Of a stretch of DNA of 64,000 bases, positions 42,216 to 52,312 are shown one piece after another. The DNA is from DASXYG01 sp036502625. GTDB lineage: Bacteria; Actinomycetota; Actinomycetes; Streptosporangiales; Streptosporangiaceae. Numbering within the stretch: the stretch's first letter is position 1; every line of letters starts with the position of its first letter. The position numbers and the translations under genes were made by a program. The DNA lies in the NCBI GenBank assembly GCA_036502625.1, contig DASXYG010000122.1:76686-140685 (forward strand), written 5' to 3'. Below the pieces are notes generated by a model. The model made no database searches and had not been told where the DNA came from. It saw nothing but the letters and a program-made list of their open reading frames with translations.

Positions 42216-42847
42216 GGCCCGGCCGGCGGGCGCGGCCGCTCGGGCAGTACGTGCGCCGACAGCGGATTCAGCCGGGTGTCGCGCCAGCGGCTCCAGAAGA
42301 ACCGCGCGAACGCCGTCTCGATGGCCCCGACGTACGCCAGCAGCGCCGCCGCGCCGCCGATGTGCGCGCCCGTGCCGCCGGGCACCGCGGCGGTGACGTA
42401 GAAGACGCCGAGCAGGCTCCCCAGGTAGCCGGCGCCGAGGATGAACGCGGCGGTCGCGACGTACGGGTAGTCCATGTGCGAGGACCGGGAGATCAGCGAC
42501 GTCTCCCAGGTGAGCGTGCCGTCGGTGCCGATCAGCCGGTTCACCTGCGACTCGATGCGCGCCAGCCACGCGCCCGCGCGCATCGACCTGTTGTACTCGC
42601 CGAGCCAGATGAGCAGCCCCGCCTTGGCCATCTGCGGCACGAACAGCAGCGCGATCAGCCCGGCGACCGTACGGTCCACCGCGCCGGCGAGCAGCGCGGC
42701 GATGACCACGGCGAGCGCGCCGAACGTGAAGTTCATGACGGCGATGCGGTTGGCGATCGCCTGGACGCTCTCCTGCCGCAGCGACGCGTGCTCGGCGAGC
42801 AGCGCGGTCAGCGCGTGCTGCGTGGCGTCGTCGGGGGGCGCGGCCAT
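42173..42847 (-). CDS. Membrane protein of unknown function
   Basis: A 224-residue protein. Residues 8-35 form an amphipathic, probably coiled segment (ALTALLAEHASLRQESVQAI), then two membrane helices (FGALAVVIAALLAG, VAGLIALLFVPQM), a soluble central part (EYNRSMRAGAWLARIESQVNRLIG) and two more helices (VATAAFILGAGYLGSLLGVFY, GGAAALLAYVGAIETAF). I do not recognise the family. ATG at 42847 starts 2 bp after the stop of the glycosyltransferase gene, so the two are cotranscribed and coupled. Confidence 0.7.
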   Translation of the reverse strand: MAAPPDDATQHALTALLAEHASLRQESVQAIANRIAVMNFTFGALAVVIAALLAGAVDRTVAGLIALLFVPQMAKAGLLIWLGEYNRSMRAGAWLARIESQVNRLIGTDGTLTWETSLISRSSHMDYPYVATAAFILGAGYLGSLLGVFYVTAAVPGGTGAHIGGAAALLAYVGAIETAFARFFWSRWRDTRLNPLSAHVLPERPRPPAGPQPPGADTGADPIA

Positions 42848-42849
42848 GG

Positions 42850-43995
42850 TCAGCTCGCCTCGGGGAGCTCGCCGCGTGCGCGCATCGTGCAGTACGCGAG
42901 GTGGTAGCCGAGGCCCGCGTAGCCGTAGATCGTGTGGTTGTACAGCGGGCGGTACGGGTCGCGCTCCACCCGGCCCTTCCAGCGCTCGGTGAAGAACGCC
43001 GGGTCCAGCCGCCCGGCCAGCCGAAACTCCTCGGCCGCGCGGTCCCACGCGCCGCGCGACTGCTCAGCCAGGCCCAGGTTGACGTGCACGTGCGGCAGCC
43101 GCGGCGCCAGCGACAGCGCGCGGGTGAACGCGGCCACGGCGGCGTCGGTGTCGCCGGTCTCCAGCGCGACGACGCCGCGCATGTTCCACAGGTTCGGGCT
43201 GCGCGGCGCGAGCCGCAGGCCCATGTCGTACGCGGCGAGGGAGTCGGAGGCGCGGCCGAGGCAGCGCAGCACGTCGCCGCGGATCAGCCACACCTGGGCG
43301 CGGTCGGCGCCGAGCACCACCGAACGGTCGGAGCGGTTGCGCGCCTCGCGGAACCGGCCGAGGCTGCGCAGCATCAGCGAGGCGTACGCGTCGAGGACCG
43401 GGTCGGCGCCCTCGGCGGCGAGCTGCGCGTCGATGAGCCGCAGGTACGTACGGAGCTTGGCGTCGCGTACGGCGGGCGGGCGGCAGTGGCCGAAGTGGTT
43501 CAGGATGACCGGGACGTGCACCTCGCGTAACCCCGCGCCGGTGAGCGCGGGCGCGATCGTCTCCAGCACCCGCCGCCGGTAGCGGAGGTCGGGGCGGGCG
43601 CGGAACACCTTCAGCTCGTTCCCGGCGAAGAAGCCGCCGGTCCGCAGGAAGCTGTAGCGCACCAGGCGGACGCCGCCGACGTCCGCGGGCAGGAGGGGCA
43701 GCAGCGCGCGCAGGCGCTCGAACTCCGCCGCGGCGAGCCGCTCGTCGGCGTCGACGAACAGCACCCAGTCGGTGTCGACCTCGGCGAGCGCGGCGTTGCG
43801 GGCGGCGGAGAAGTCGCCGGTGAAGGGGCGCGCGACGAACGTGGTGGCGTGGCGGCGGGCGAACGCGTCGGTGCCGTCGGCGGATCCGGTGTCGACGATC
43901 ACGACCTGGTCGCAGCGCGCGGCCAGCGGGCGGAGGCAGTCGGGGAGGAACTCCATCTCGTTCTTGACGATCATGCAAAGGGCAACCGAGGGCAT
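42850..43995 (-). CDS. Family 2 glycosyltransferase with TPR repeats
   Basis: A 381-residue protein. The N-terminal GT-A domain has VALCMIVKNEMEFLPDCL, VVIVDTGSADGTDAFARRHA, FSAARNAALAEVDTDW and the metal/sugar DxD in LFVDADERL. The C-terminal half has at least three tetratricopeptide repeats (RGDVLRCLGRASDSLAAYDMGLRLAP, RGVVALETGDTDAAVAAF, NLGLAEQSRGAWDRAAEEF regions). Such TPR-GT2 proteins glycosylate surface or secreted molecules. GGAAG lies just before the ATG. It lies directly upstream of the small membrane-protein gene. Confidence 0.87.
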   Translation of the reverse strand: MPSVALCMIVKNEMEFLPDCLRPLAARCDQVVIVDTGSADGTDAFARRHATTFVARPFTGDFSAARNAALAEVDTDWVLFVDADERLAAAEFERLRALLPLLPADVGGVRLVRYSFLRTGGFFAGNELKVFRARPDLRYRRRVLETIAPALTGAGLREVHVPVILNHFGHCRPPAVRDAKLRTYLRLIDAQLAAEGADPVLDAYASLMLRSLGRFREARNRSDRSVVLGADRAQVWLIRGDVLRCLGRASDSLAAYDMGLRLAPRSPNLWNMRGVVALETGDTDAAVAAFTRALSLAPRLPHVHVNLGLAEQSRGAWDRAAEEFRLAGRLDPAFFTERWKGRVERDPYRPLYNHTIYGYAGLGYHLAYCTMRARGELPEAS

Positions 43996-44112
43996 CGCGC
44001 TTCCAAATACGGCGGGGCCGGAATGAGCGACCTGATCGGCGGAGCAGTGCGGCGGGGAAAGCTTCTGACACCGGGCTGTCAGCGCATTGTCATGAGCTAG
44101 TTACGATACGTC

Positions 44113-44236
44113 ATTTACCACGGGCTCGTGGTAAATCTTCCGCAGAATCCGTACCGTCACTTTCGGTGACGCATTTGGGTCATGTCCGTACGTCAGCGGG
44201 CGGGTTTCCGGCGGCCGGGCCGCGATTTTCCGGCGG
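44113..44236. promoter_or_regulatory. Dyads and direct repeats upstream of pyrG
   Basis: In the 364-bp gap between the glycosyltransferase and pyrG lie ATTTACCACG-GGCT-CGTGGTAAAT (44113-44136, perfect 10-bp stem), CGTCAC-TTTCG-GTGACG (44155-44171), and two copies of TTTCCGGCGG (44205-44214, 44227-44236) exactly 22 bp apart. A TATTCT at 44296-44301 could be the pyrG -10. No gene was found in the gap. Regulator unknown. Confidence 0.4.
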
Positions 44237-44359
44237 AAGGGCCGACTCGCGCGGGTGTCAGCAGCGAAGTCGCCCGTCCGGGGGTCGGCGGCTGATATTC
44301 TGAGGGTCCGTGGACACGGGCGGTCACCCCGCCATTTCACCGACCACGGGAGCGCCAAT

Positions 44360-46040
<1,681 letters not shown>

Positions 46041-46048
<8 letters not shown>

Positions 46049-46691
46049 GGCCGCCGACGAACCCGAGGTCCGCGACACGCCCGAGCGCTGGGAGACCGTC
46101 TCCTCCGAGGAGCGCTACTCCGGGCCGATCTTCGACGTGCGCACCGACCGGGTGCGCATGCCCGGCGGCGGCCCGGACGCGCCCTGGGAGGTGGTGGGGC
46201 GCGACATCGTCCGCCACCCCGGCGCGGTCGCGATCCTGGCGCTCGACGACGCCGAGCGCGTGCTGATGATCCGGCAGTACCGCCATCCGGTGGAGCGCAG
46301 GCTGTGGGAGATCCCGGCGGGGCTGCGCGACGTCGCGGGGGAGCCGCTGCACGCCACGGCCGCGCGCGAGCTCGCCGAGGAGGCGGGCTACCGGGCGCGG
46401 GAGTGGCGGGTGCTGGCCGACCTGTTCACGTCGCCGGGCATGACCGACGAACGGATGCGGATCTTCCTGGCCACCGGGCTTGAGGAGATCCCCGAGTCCG
46501 AGCGGCATTTCGTCCGCGAACACGAGGAGGCCGACCTGGTGGTCTCCTGGGTGCCGCTGGCCGCCGCGGTCGCGAAGGTCTTCGGCGCGGAGATCCACAA
46601 TCAGCAGGCCGCGATGGGTATCTTGGCGGCGTACGCCGCCCGCGCGGACGGGTACGGCCGGCTGCGCCCGGCCGACGCATCGGAGGACTGA
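46041..46691 (+). CDS. Nudix hydrolase (ADP-ribose pyrophosphatase-like)
   Basis: A 216-residue Nudix enzyme, probably splitting ADP-ribose or a related nucleoside diphosphate sugar. The Nudix box is GLRDVAGEPLHATAARELAEEAGY with the REx2EE metal ligands. The preceding WEIPAG and the following VLADLFTSPGMTDERMRIFLA match the ADPRase group. GTG start overlaps pyrG by 8 bp, and the gene ends 67 bp before ald. pyrG, this gene, ald and xerD form a commonly conserved actinobacterial run. Confidence 0.93.
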
Positions 46692-46758
46692 TCGCGACGG
46701 ACCGTCCGCCAGGCGGCGCGCGCGTACGGCAATGGCGCCGTGAACAGGAGGTCCGGGC

Positions 46759-47874
46759 GTGAAGATCGGTGTTCCCCGTGAGGTGAAGAACCGCGAGTAC
46801 CGGGTGGCGATCACCCCAGCCGGGGTGAACGAGCTGGTCAGGGACGGGCACGACGTGGTCGTCGAGCGGGACGCCGGAACCGGCTCGGCGATCCCCGACG
46901 CCGACTTCGCCGAGGCGGGCGCCCGCGTCATCGGCTCGGCCGACGAGGTGTGGGCCACCGGCGACCTGATCCTCAAGGTCAAGGAGCCGGTGGCCGAGGA
47001 GTACCACCGGCTCCGCAAGGACCAGGTGCTGTTCACGTACCTCCACCTCGCCGCCTCCGAGGAGTGCACACGGGCGCTCCTGGAGGCCGGCACCACCGCG
47101 GTCGGCTACGAGACCGTCCAGGCGCCGGACGGCTCGCTTCCGCTGCTCGCCCCCATGTCGGAGGTCGCCGGGCGGATGGCCGCGCAGGTCGGCGCGCACA
47201 CCCTGGAGCGTGCGCAGGGCGGGCGCGGCATCCTGATGGGCGGCGTCTCGGGGGTGTACGCCGCGAAGGTCGTGGTGATCGGCGCGGGCGTGTCGGGCAT
47301 GAACGCGGCCGCGATCGCGCTCGGCATGCAGGCCGAGGTGCTGCTGCTGGACAAGAACATCGCGAAGCTGCGCGAGGCCGACCGCATCTACCAGGGCCAC
47401 TGCCAGACCGTGGCGTCCAACGCGTACGAGGTCGAGCGCGCCGTGCTCGACGCCGACCTCGTCATCGGCGCGGTGCTCGTGCCGGGGGCGAAGGCGCCGA
47501 AGCTGGTCTCCGACGCCCTGGTCGCGCGCATGCGGCCCGGCTCGGTCCTCGTCGACATCGCCATCGACCAGGGCGGCTGCTTCGAGTCCAGCCGCCCCAC
47601 CACGCACGACGCCCCGACGTACACCGTCGAGGGCTCGGTCTTCTACTGCGTGGCGAACATGCCGGGCGCGGTGCCGCACACCTCGACGTACGCCCTGACC
47701 AACGTGACCATCCCGTACGCCGCGGCCATCGCGAACAAGGGCTGGCGCGCCGCGCTGGCCGACGACCACGCGCTCGCGCTCGGCCTGAACACCTACGACG
47801 GCCGGGTCACCTGTCCGCCGGTGGCCGCCGCGCACGGCCTGCCCGTGACCGGCCTCGACGAGGTGCTGCACTGA
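46759..47874 (+). CDS. ald: Alanine dehydrogenase
   Basis: A 371-residue NAD-dependent enzyme interconverting L-alanine with pyruvate and ammonia. Signatures are MKIGVPREVKNREYRVAITP at the start, the catalytic Lys/His region LILKVKEPVAEEY and LFTYLHLA, and the Rossmann loop VVVIGAGVSGMNAAAIALGMQAEV. The length is typical. GTG start preceded by AGGAGG. Its stop overlaps the putative CTG start of xerD (CTGA). Confidence 0.96.
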   Translation: MKIGVPREVKNREYRVAITPAGVNELVRDGHDVVVERDAGTGSAIPDADFAEAGARVIGSADEVWATGDLILKVKEPVAEEYHRLRKDQVLFTYLHLAASEECTRALLEAGTTAVGYETVQAPDGSLPLLAPMSEVAGRMAAQVGAHTLERAQGGRGILMGGVSGVYAAKVVVIGAGVSGMNAAAIALGMQAEVLLLDKNIAKLREADRIYQGHCQTVASNAYEVERAVLDADLVIGAVLVPGAKAPKLVSDALVARMRPGSVLVDIAIDQGGCFESSRPTTHDAPTYTVEGSVFYCVANMPGAVPHTSTYALTNVTIPYAAAIANKGWRAALADDHALALGLNTYDGRVTCPPVAAAHGLPVTGLDEVLH

Positions 47875-48833
47875 CCCCCGTCCCGGACGCCCCGCCCGCC
47901 GCCTCCGCCGCGCCGCGCCTGGAGGCGGTCGTCAGCACGTACCTGGACCATCTCGCCGTCGAGCGCGGCCTGGCCACCAACACCCTCGAGGCGTACCGCC
48001 GCGACCTCCGCAGGTACACCGGCCTGCTGTCCGGGCGCGGACGTACCGCGTTCGACGAGATCGACGAGTCCGACGTGGTCGCGTTCCTGGCCGGGCTGCG
48101 CGAGGGCGACGGCGCGCACCCGCCGCTGTCGCCGGGGTCGGCCGCGCGCGCCGTCGTGGCCGTGCGCGGGCTGCACCGGTTCGCCGCGCGCAACGGCCAC
48201 GCCACGAGCGACGTCTCACGCGACGTGCACCCGCCGGCGCCGCCGCGGCGGCTGCCGAAGGCGATCACCATCACCCAGGTGGAGCGGCTGCTCGACGCCG
48301 CGGGGCCGCAGGACCAGCCGCTGTGCGTCCGCGGCCGCGCGCTGCTTGAGGTGCTGTACGGCTCGGGGGCGCGCATCTCCGAGGCGATCGGCCTCGACGT
48401 GGACGACACCGACCTCGACGACGGCGTCGTCCGGCTGTCCGGCAAGGGCGGCAAGGAGCGCGTCGTGCCCATCGGGAGGTATGCGCGCGAGGCCATCGGG
48501 GCCTACCTCGTACGGGCGCGGCCCGTGCTGGCCGGGGCGGGGCGGCGCGGCACACCGGCGCTGTTCCTCAACGCGCGCGGCGGCCGGCTGACCCGGCAGG
48601 GCGCCTGGGGTGTGCTGCACGCCGCGGCGACCCGCGCCGGCCTCGACGACGTCACGCCGCACACCCTGCGCCACTCCTTCGCCACCCACCTGCTCGACGG
48701 CGGCGCGGACGTCCGTGTCGTCCAGGAGCTGCTCGGCCACGCGTCGGTGACGACCACCCAGGTCTACACGCTCGTCACGGTCGAGAAGCTGCGCGAGGTG
48801 TACGCCACGGCGCATCCCCGATGGCGGGCGTGA
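47871..48833 (+). CDS. xerD: Site-specific tyrosine recombinase XerD
   Basis: A 320-residue tyrosine recombinase for chromosome-dimer resolution. The core-binding domain has YLDHLAVERGLATNTLEAYRR. The catalytic domain has the first Arg in YGSGARISEAIGL, HTLRHSFATHLL (His-x-x-Arg), GHASVTTTQVYT with the second His and nucleophile Tyr. No ATG, GTG or TTG occurs in frame before the core domain. CTG at 47871 overlaps the ald stop as CTGA and has GAGG 7 bases upstream, so CTG initiation coupled to ald is proposed. Followed by parA. Confidence 0.9.
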   Translation: MTPVPDAPPAASAAPRLEAVVSTYLDHLAVERGLATNTLEAYRRDLRRYTGLLSGRGRTAFDEIDESDVVAFLAGLREGDGAHPPLSPGSAARAVVAVRGLHRFAARNGHATSDVSRDVHPPAPPRRLPKAITITQVERLLDAAGPQDQPLCVRGRALLEVLYGSGARISEAIGLDVDDTDLDDGVVRLSGKGGKERVVPIGRYAREAIGAYLVRARPVLAGAGRRGTPALFLNARGGRLTRQGAWGVLHAAATRAGLDDVTPHTLRHSFATHLLDGGADVRVVQELLGHASVTTTQVYTLVTVEKLREVYATAHPRWRA

Positions 48834-48899
48834 CCCCCGACCGTCCCCGGCGCGCGCGGGCGGCAAACGCGCAATACCGCGCTGGCGTGCGTGTTGGCC

Positions 48900-48928
48900 T
48901 TGCCCGGTGGGTGCTGGGCTCGTAAAGT
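48900..48928 (+). promoter_or_regulatory. Candidate parA promoter
   Basis: TTGCCC (48900-48905), a 17-bp spacer and TAAAGT (48923-48928), giving a leader of about 50 nt before the GTG of parA. Confidence 0.4.
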
Positions 48929-48982
48929 CCCGACCGATGGTGGCGTCGACGGTGCGCAAGTGCCGTCCGGGAGGTTGTTCGG

Positions 48983-49924
48983 GTGTCTGATCCCAGGTAC
49001 GACGGTTCGCGGCATGCGGGACCGACGACTGACAATCCGTGGGGCACGACCACGACCTTCGCCAACAAGGCCGAGCTCGGCCCGACCAATCGGCCCAAGC
49101 CGACGTTCCCCGAGCCCGCGCGGCCGACGCGGCACGGCCCGGCGCGCGTGGTCGCGATGGCCAACCAGAAGGGCGGCGTCGGCAAGACGACCACCACGAT
49201 CAACCTCGGCGCGGCGCTCGCGGAGTACGGCAACCGCGTGCTGCTCGTCGACTTCGACCCGCAGGGCGCGCTGTCGGTCGGGCTGGGCATCAACCCGCTC
49301 CAGCTCGACCTGACGGTCTACAACCTGCTGATGGAACGCGACATCGGTGTCGAGGACGTCGTCATGAAGACCGGTGTCGACGGCATGGACCTGGTGCCGA
49401 GCAACATCGACCTGTCCGCGGCCGAGGTGCAGCTCGTCAGCGAGGTCGCGCGCGAGCAGATCCTGGGCCGCCAGCTCCGCCCGATCGTCGACGACTACGA
49501 CGTCGTGCTGATCGACTGCCAGCCGTCGCTCGGCCTGCTGACGATCAACGCGCTGTGCGCGGCCGACGGCGTCATGGTGCCGCTGGAGTGCGAGTTCTTC
49601 GCGCTGCGCGGCGTGGCGCTGCTGATGGACACCATCGCGAAGGTGCAGGACCGGCTGAACGAGCGGCTGCTCATCGACGGCCTGCTCGCCACCATGTACG
49701 ACTCGCGGACACTGCACGCCCGCGAGGTGCTGGCCCGCATCGTCGAGGCGTTCGGCGACAAGGTCTGCCACACAGTGATCAACCGGACCGTCCGATTCCC
49801 GGACGCGACGGTCGCAGGAGAACCCATCACCCGGTTCGACTCTTCGTCGATGGGCGCGAACGCCTACCGGGAACTGGCTAAGGAGGTACTTGCGCGGTGG
49901 TGTCAAGGAGCTCACGACGGGTGA
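48983..49924 (+). CDS. ParA/Soj-family ATPase
   Basis: A 313-residue deviant Walker ATPase of the chromosome-partition type. About 50 residues of disordered N-terminus precede the core: deviant Walker A MANQKGGVGKTTTTINLG, VDFDPQGALSVGLG, LIDCQPSLGLLTINAL and FDSSSMGANAYRELAKEVL. GTG at 48983 has GGGAGG 8 bases upstream. In many actinobacteria this paralogue lies between xerD and scpA/scpB; here scpAB do not follow. The small basic gene downstream overlaps it (GTGA) and is probably a partner. Confidence 0.92.
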   Translation: MSDPRYDGSRHAGPTTDNPWGTTTTFANKAELGPTNRPKPTFPEPARPTRHGPARVVAMANQKGGVGKTTTTINLGAALAEYGNRVLLVDFDPQGALSVGLGINPLQLDLTVYNLLMERDIGVEDVVMKTGVDGMDLVPSNIDLSAAEVQLVSEVAREQILGRQLRPIVDDYDVVLIDCQPSLGLLTINALCAADGVMVPLECEFFALRGVALLMDTIAKVQDRLNERLLIDGLLATMYDSRTLHAREVLARIVEAFGDKVCHTVINRTVRFPDATVAGEPITRFDSSSMGANAYRELAKEVLARWCQGAHDG

Positions 49925-50313
49925 ACCTCCCCGGCGCGGCTGAGCTGTTCCGCTCCACCACCGCCGAGCCTCCGAAGAGACCCCCCGAGCGGCCGATGCC
50001 GCCGGAGCGGTCGTACGACCAGGAGCTCGACCTCGGAATCGCCGACGACCCGACGCGACGCCCCGCGCCGCGCCGGCCGCCGCGCGTCCGGCCAAGCGGA
50101 CGGCAGCGCCACGACGAGAAGATCACCGTCTACGTGTCCGCCGACGAGCTGCTCGACCTGGAGCACACGCGGCTGACACTGCGCGCGTCGTACGGCATCG
50201 CCGTCGACCGCGGGCGTCTGGTGCGCGAGGCCGTCAACGAACTCCTGGAGGACTTCCAGGCCAACGGCGACGCCAGCATGCTCATGAAGCGGCTGCGCCG
50301 CGACGACCTCTGA
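49921..50313 (+). CDS. Small basic protein coupled to parA (putative RHH-like DNA-binding partner)
   Basis: A 130-residue protein. Residues 1-60 are Pro/Arg-rich and disordered. Residues 62-130 (KITVYVSADELLDLEHTRLT ... VREAVNELLEDF) look like a beta strand followed by helices, as in ribbon-helix-helix or similar dimeric DNA-binding proteins. GTG at 49921 overlaps the parA stop (GTGA) with AAGGAG about 10 bases upstream; an earlier GTG at 49897 is possible. Probable partner of the ParA ATPase, by position only. Confidence 0.7.
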   Translation: MNLPGAAELFRSTTAEPPKRPPERPMPPERSYDQELDLGIADDPTRRPAPRRPPRVRPSGRQRHDEKITVYVSADELLDLEHTRLTLRASYGIAVDRGRLVREAVNELLEDFQANGDASMLMKRLRRDDL

Positions 50314-50322
50314 TTCACCAGA

Positions 50323-51324
50323 TCAGCGGACGTTCGGCAGCAGCAGCGTGCCGGAGCGCTTCGTGCGCCGGGTGATCAGCGCCGAGTCGGCGTCGCGCAG
50401 GCCCGGCAGCGCGGAGACGCGGTCGGCGAGCAGGTCGTACAGCGCGCCGGTGTCGCGGCACACGGCGATCGCGGCGATGTTGCGCGGACCGGTGACGGCG
50501 GCGGCGAACGCGATCTCGGGCAGCCCGGCGAGCGCGCGCCCGGCCTGGCGCAGCGCGCCGGGCGCGACCGTCAGCCACAGCATGGCCTCGACCGCGTAGC
50601 CGAACGAGCGCGGGTCGAACTCGACGTCGAAGTACAGCACGCCGGTGCGCCGCAGCTCGGCCAGCCGCCGCCGTACGGTCGACGGCGACCATTCGGTGGC
50701 CGCGGCCAGCCGCGTGACGTCGGCCCGCCCGTCGGCGGCCAGCAGGGGCAGCAGCCGCCGGTCGGCGGCGGTGAGCCGAGGCCCGCCGTCCGCGCCGGGC
50801 CCGGTGGTCTCCGGGTGCGCGCCGGCCGTGGCCGGGCCGAGGCGCGCGGCCTCGTCCGGGGTGAGCGCGCTGGTGCGGCCGGGCCAGCCGGTGAGGCCCG
50901 CGATCGGGTGGAGCAGGCACTGGGCCGTCGCCGAGGTGACGCGCGGCGCCCGGAGCAGCCGCGCCGGGAGCAGGCCGTCGCGCTCGCCGGGGCCCGTACG
51001 GGTGAGGCAGGTGAGCTCGGTGCCGCCGGAGGCCACCCCGACCCAGGACGTGTCGTCGCGGCGGGCCAGGGCGGCGGCGAGCGGTGCCGCGTCGTCGGGC
51101 AGGCAGTGCACGCGGACGAACCAGTCGACGTAGCCGAGCCGCCGGCCGCTGGGCAGCCCCACCACGCGGACGGCGCCGGCGGACCGCAGCCGCGCGTAGC
51201 GCCGGGCGATCGTGCGCTCGGAGGCGCCGAGCACCTCGGCGACCCGGCTGAACGGCACGCGCCCGTCGAGGGACAGCGCGTGGACGAGCCGCCGGTCGAG
51301 GTCGTCGAGCGTGACGGATTCCAC
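50323..51324 (-). CDS. AsnC/Lrp-type regulator with two HTH modules
   Basis: A 333-residue regulator with two Lrp-type units. Unit 1 is LDDLDRRLVHALSLDGRVPF plus SRVAEVLGASERTIARRYAR, then a ligand-like domain. Unit 2 begins LTAADRRLLPLLAADGRADV plus TRLAAATEWSPSTVRRRLAE, then VEAMLWLTVAPGALRQAGRAL. Doubled AsnC proteins of this size are common in actinomycetes and sense small molecules. The GTG at 51324 has no ribosome site but TACCGT 6 bases upstream, so it may be leaderless. Divergent from the methyltransferase gene, its likely target. Confidence 0.85.
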   Translation of the reverse strand: MESVTLDDLDRRLVHALSLDGRVPFSRVAEVLGASERTIARRYARLRSAGAVRVVGLPSGRRLGYVDWFVRVHCLPDDAAPLAAALARRDDTSWVGVASGGTELTCLTRTGPGERDGLLPARLLRAPRVTSATAQCLLHPIAGLTGWPGRTSALTPDEAARLGPATAGAHPETTGPGADGGPRLTAADRRLLPLLAADGRADVTRLAAATEWSPSTVRRRLAELRRTGVLYFDVEFDPRSFGYAVEAMLWLTVAPGALRQAGRALAGLPEIAFAAAVTGPRNIAAIAVCRDTGALYDLLADRVSALPGLRDADSALITRRTKRSGTLLLPNVR

Positions 51325-51454
51325 CGGAACACGGTAGCCGCGCGCCGGATCGCGCCGCGATCGGCCCGCCCGGGGACGCGCCGCCGGCCGCCCGGCGATC
51401 GTGGGCGGCGCCGCACGCGCCCGCGTACGGCGACCCACGTGAACGGAGCGCGAC

Positions 51455-52291
51455 ATGACCGACGCACAGGCAGGCACGCCGGGCCTCGATCCGGTGGCCG
51501 CGACCGCGCGGCTGACCGCGGCGATGCGGGCCGTGGAGTCCGCGCGCCCGGACGGGCTGGTCACCGACCCGCTGGCCGCGGCCCTGGCCGGGCGGCCCGG
51601 CTACGACCTGATGGACCGCATGGAGATGCGCGAGTCCCCGATCATCGCGGTGCGCACGCGGTTCTTCGACGGCGCGCTCGCCGCGGCCTGCGCGGCCGGG
51701 CCGCGGCAGCTCGTGCTGATCGCGGCCGGCATGGACACCCGCGCGTACCGGCTCGGCCTCGTCCCCGGCGTGACCGTGTACGAGCTGGACCGGCCCGCGC
51801 TGCTCGACCTCAAGAACGGGCTGCTCGCCGAGGCGGGCGCCCGGCCGCGGCACCCGCGCCGTACGGTGGGCGCCGACCTGGCCGGCGACTGGACGGGCGC
51901 GCTCACCGCGGCCGGGTTCCGCCCCGGCGAGCCGTCGTGCTGGCTCGTGGAGGGGATGCTCCAGTACCTCACCGAGCCCGACGTGAACGGGCTGCTCGAC
52001 CGCATCACCGGCCTGGCCGCGCCCGGCAGCCGCCTGCTGCTCGACGTCGTCGGGCAGTCGTTCCTCGACGCTCCGGAGCTGCGGCCGATGCTGGACCGGT
52101 TCGCGGCGTACGACATGGCCTGGACGTACGGCACCGAGTGGCCGGAGGGCCTGCTGACGCCGCGCGGCTGGCGGCCGGAGATCACCCGCATCGGCGCCGT
52201 GGGCACCGCGCTGGGCCGGTGGCCGTTCCCTGACCTGGAGCGCGGCACCCCCGGCGCGCCGCTCGGCTACTTCGCGCACGCCACGCGCTGA
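51455..52291 (+). CDS. SAM-dependent methyltransferase (LCMT/PPM-like)
   Basis: A 278-residue class I methyltransferase of the leucine carboxyl methyltransferase-like family. The SAM-binding glycine-rich region is LVLIAAGMDTRAYRLG, with the acidic adenosyl contact in VYELDRPALLDLKN and a WLVEGMLQYLTEPDV segment typical of the family. Probably an O-methyltransferase on an unknown substrate. ATG at 51455 has GGAG upstream. Divergent from the AsnC gene. It ends inside a palindrome shared with the convergent transporter gene. Confidence 0.87.
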   Translation: MTDAQAGTPGLDPVAATARLTAAMRAVESARPDGLVTDPLAAALAGRPGYDLMDRMEMRESPIIAVRTRFFDGALAAACAAGPRQLVLIAAGMDTRAYRLGLVPGVTVYELDRPALLDLKNGLLAEAGARPRHPRRTVGADLAGDWTGALTAAGFRPGEPSCWLVEGMLQYLTEPDVNGLLDRITGLAAPGSRLLLDVVGQSFLDAPELRPMLDRFAAYDMAWTYGTEWPEGLLTPRGWRPEITRIGAVGTALGRWPFPDLERGTPGAPLGYFAHATR

Positions 52292-52312
52292 CGGCGGGCC
52301 GCCGGGTCAGCG
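52286..52312. terminator. Hairpin containing both convergent stop codons
   Basis: CGCTGAC-GGCGG and CCGCC-GG-GTCAGCG form a near-symmetric hairpin. The TGA of the methyltransferase (52289-52291) and the TGA of the leftward permease (52309-52307) fall in opposite arms. Probable bidirectional terminator. Confidence 0.5.
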
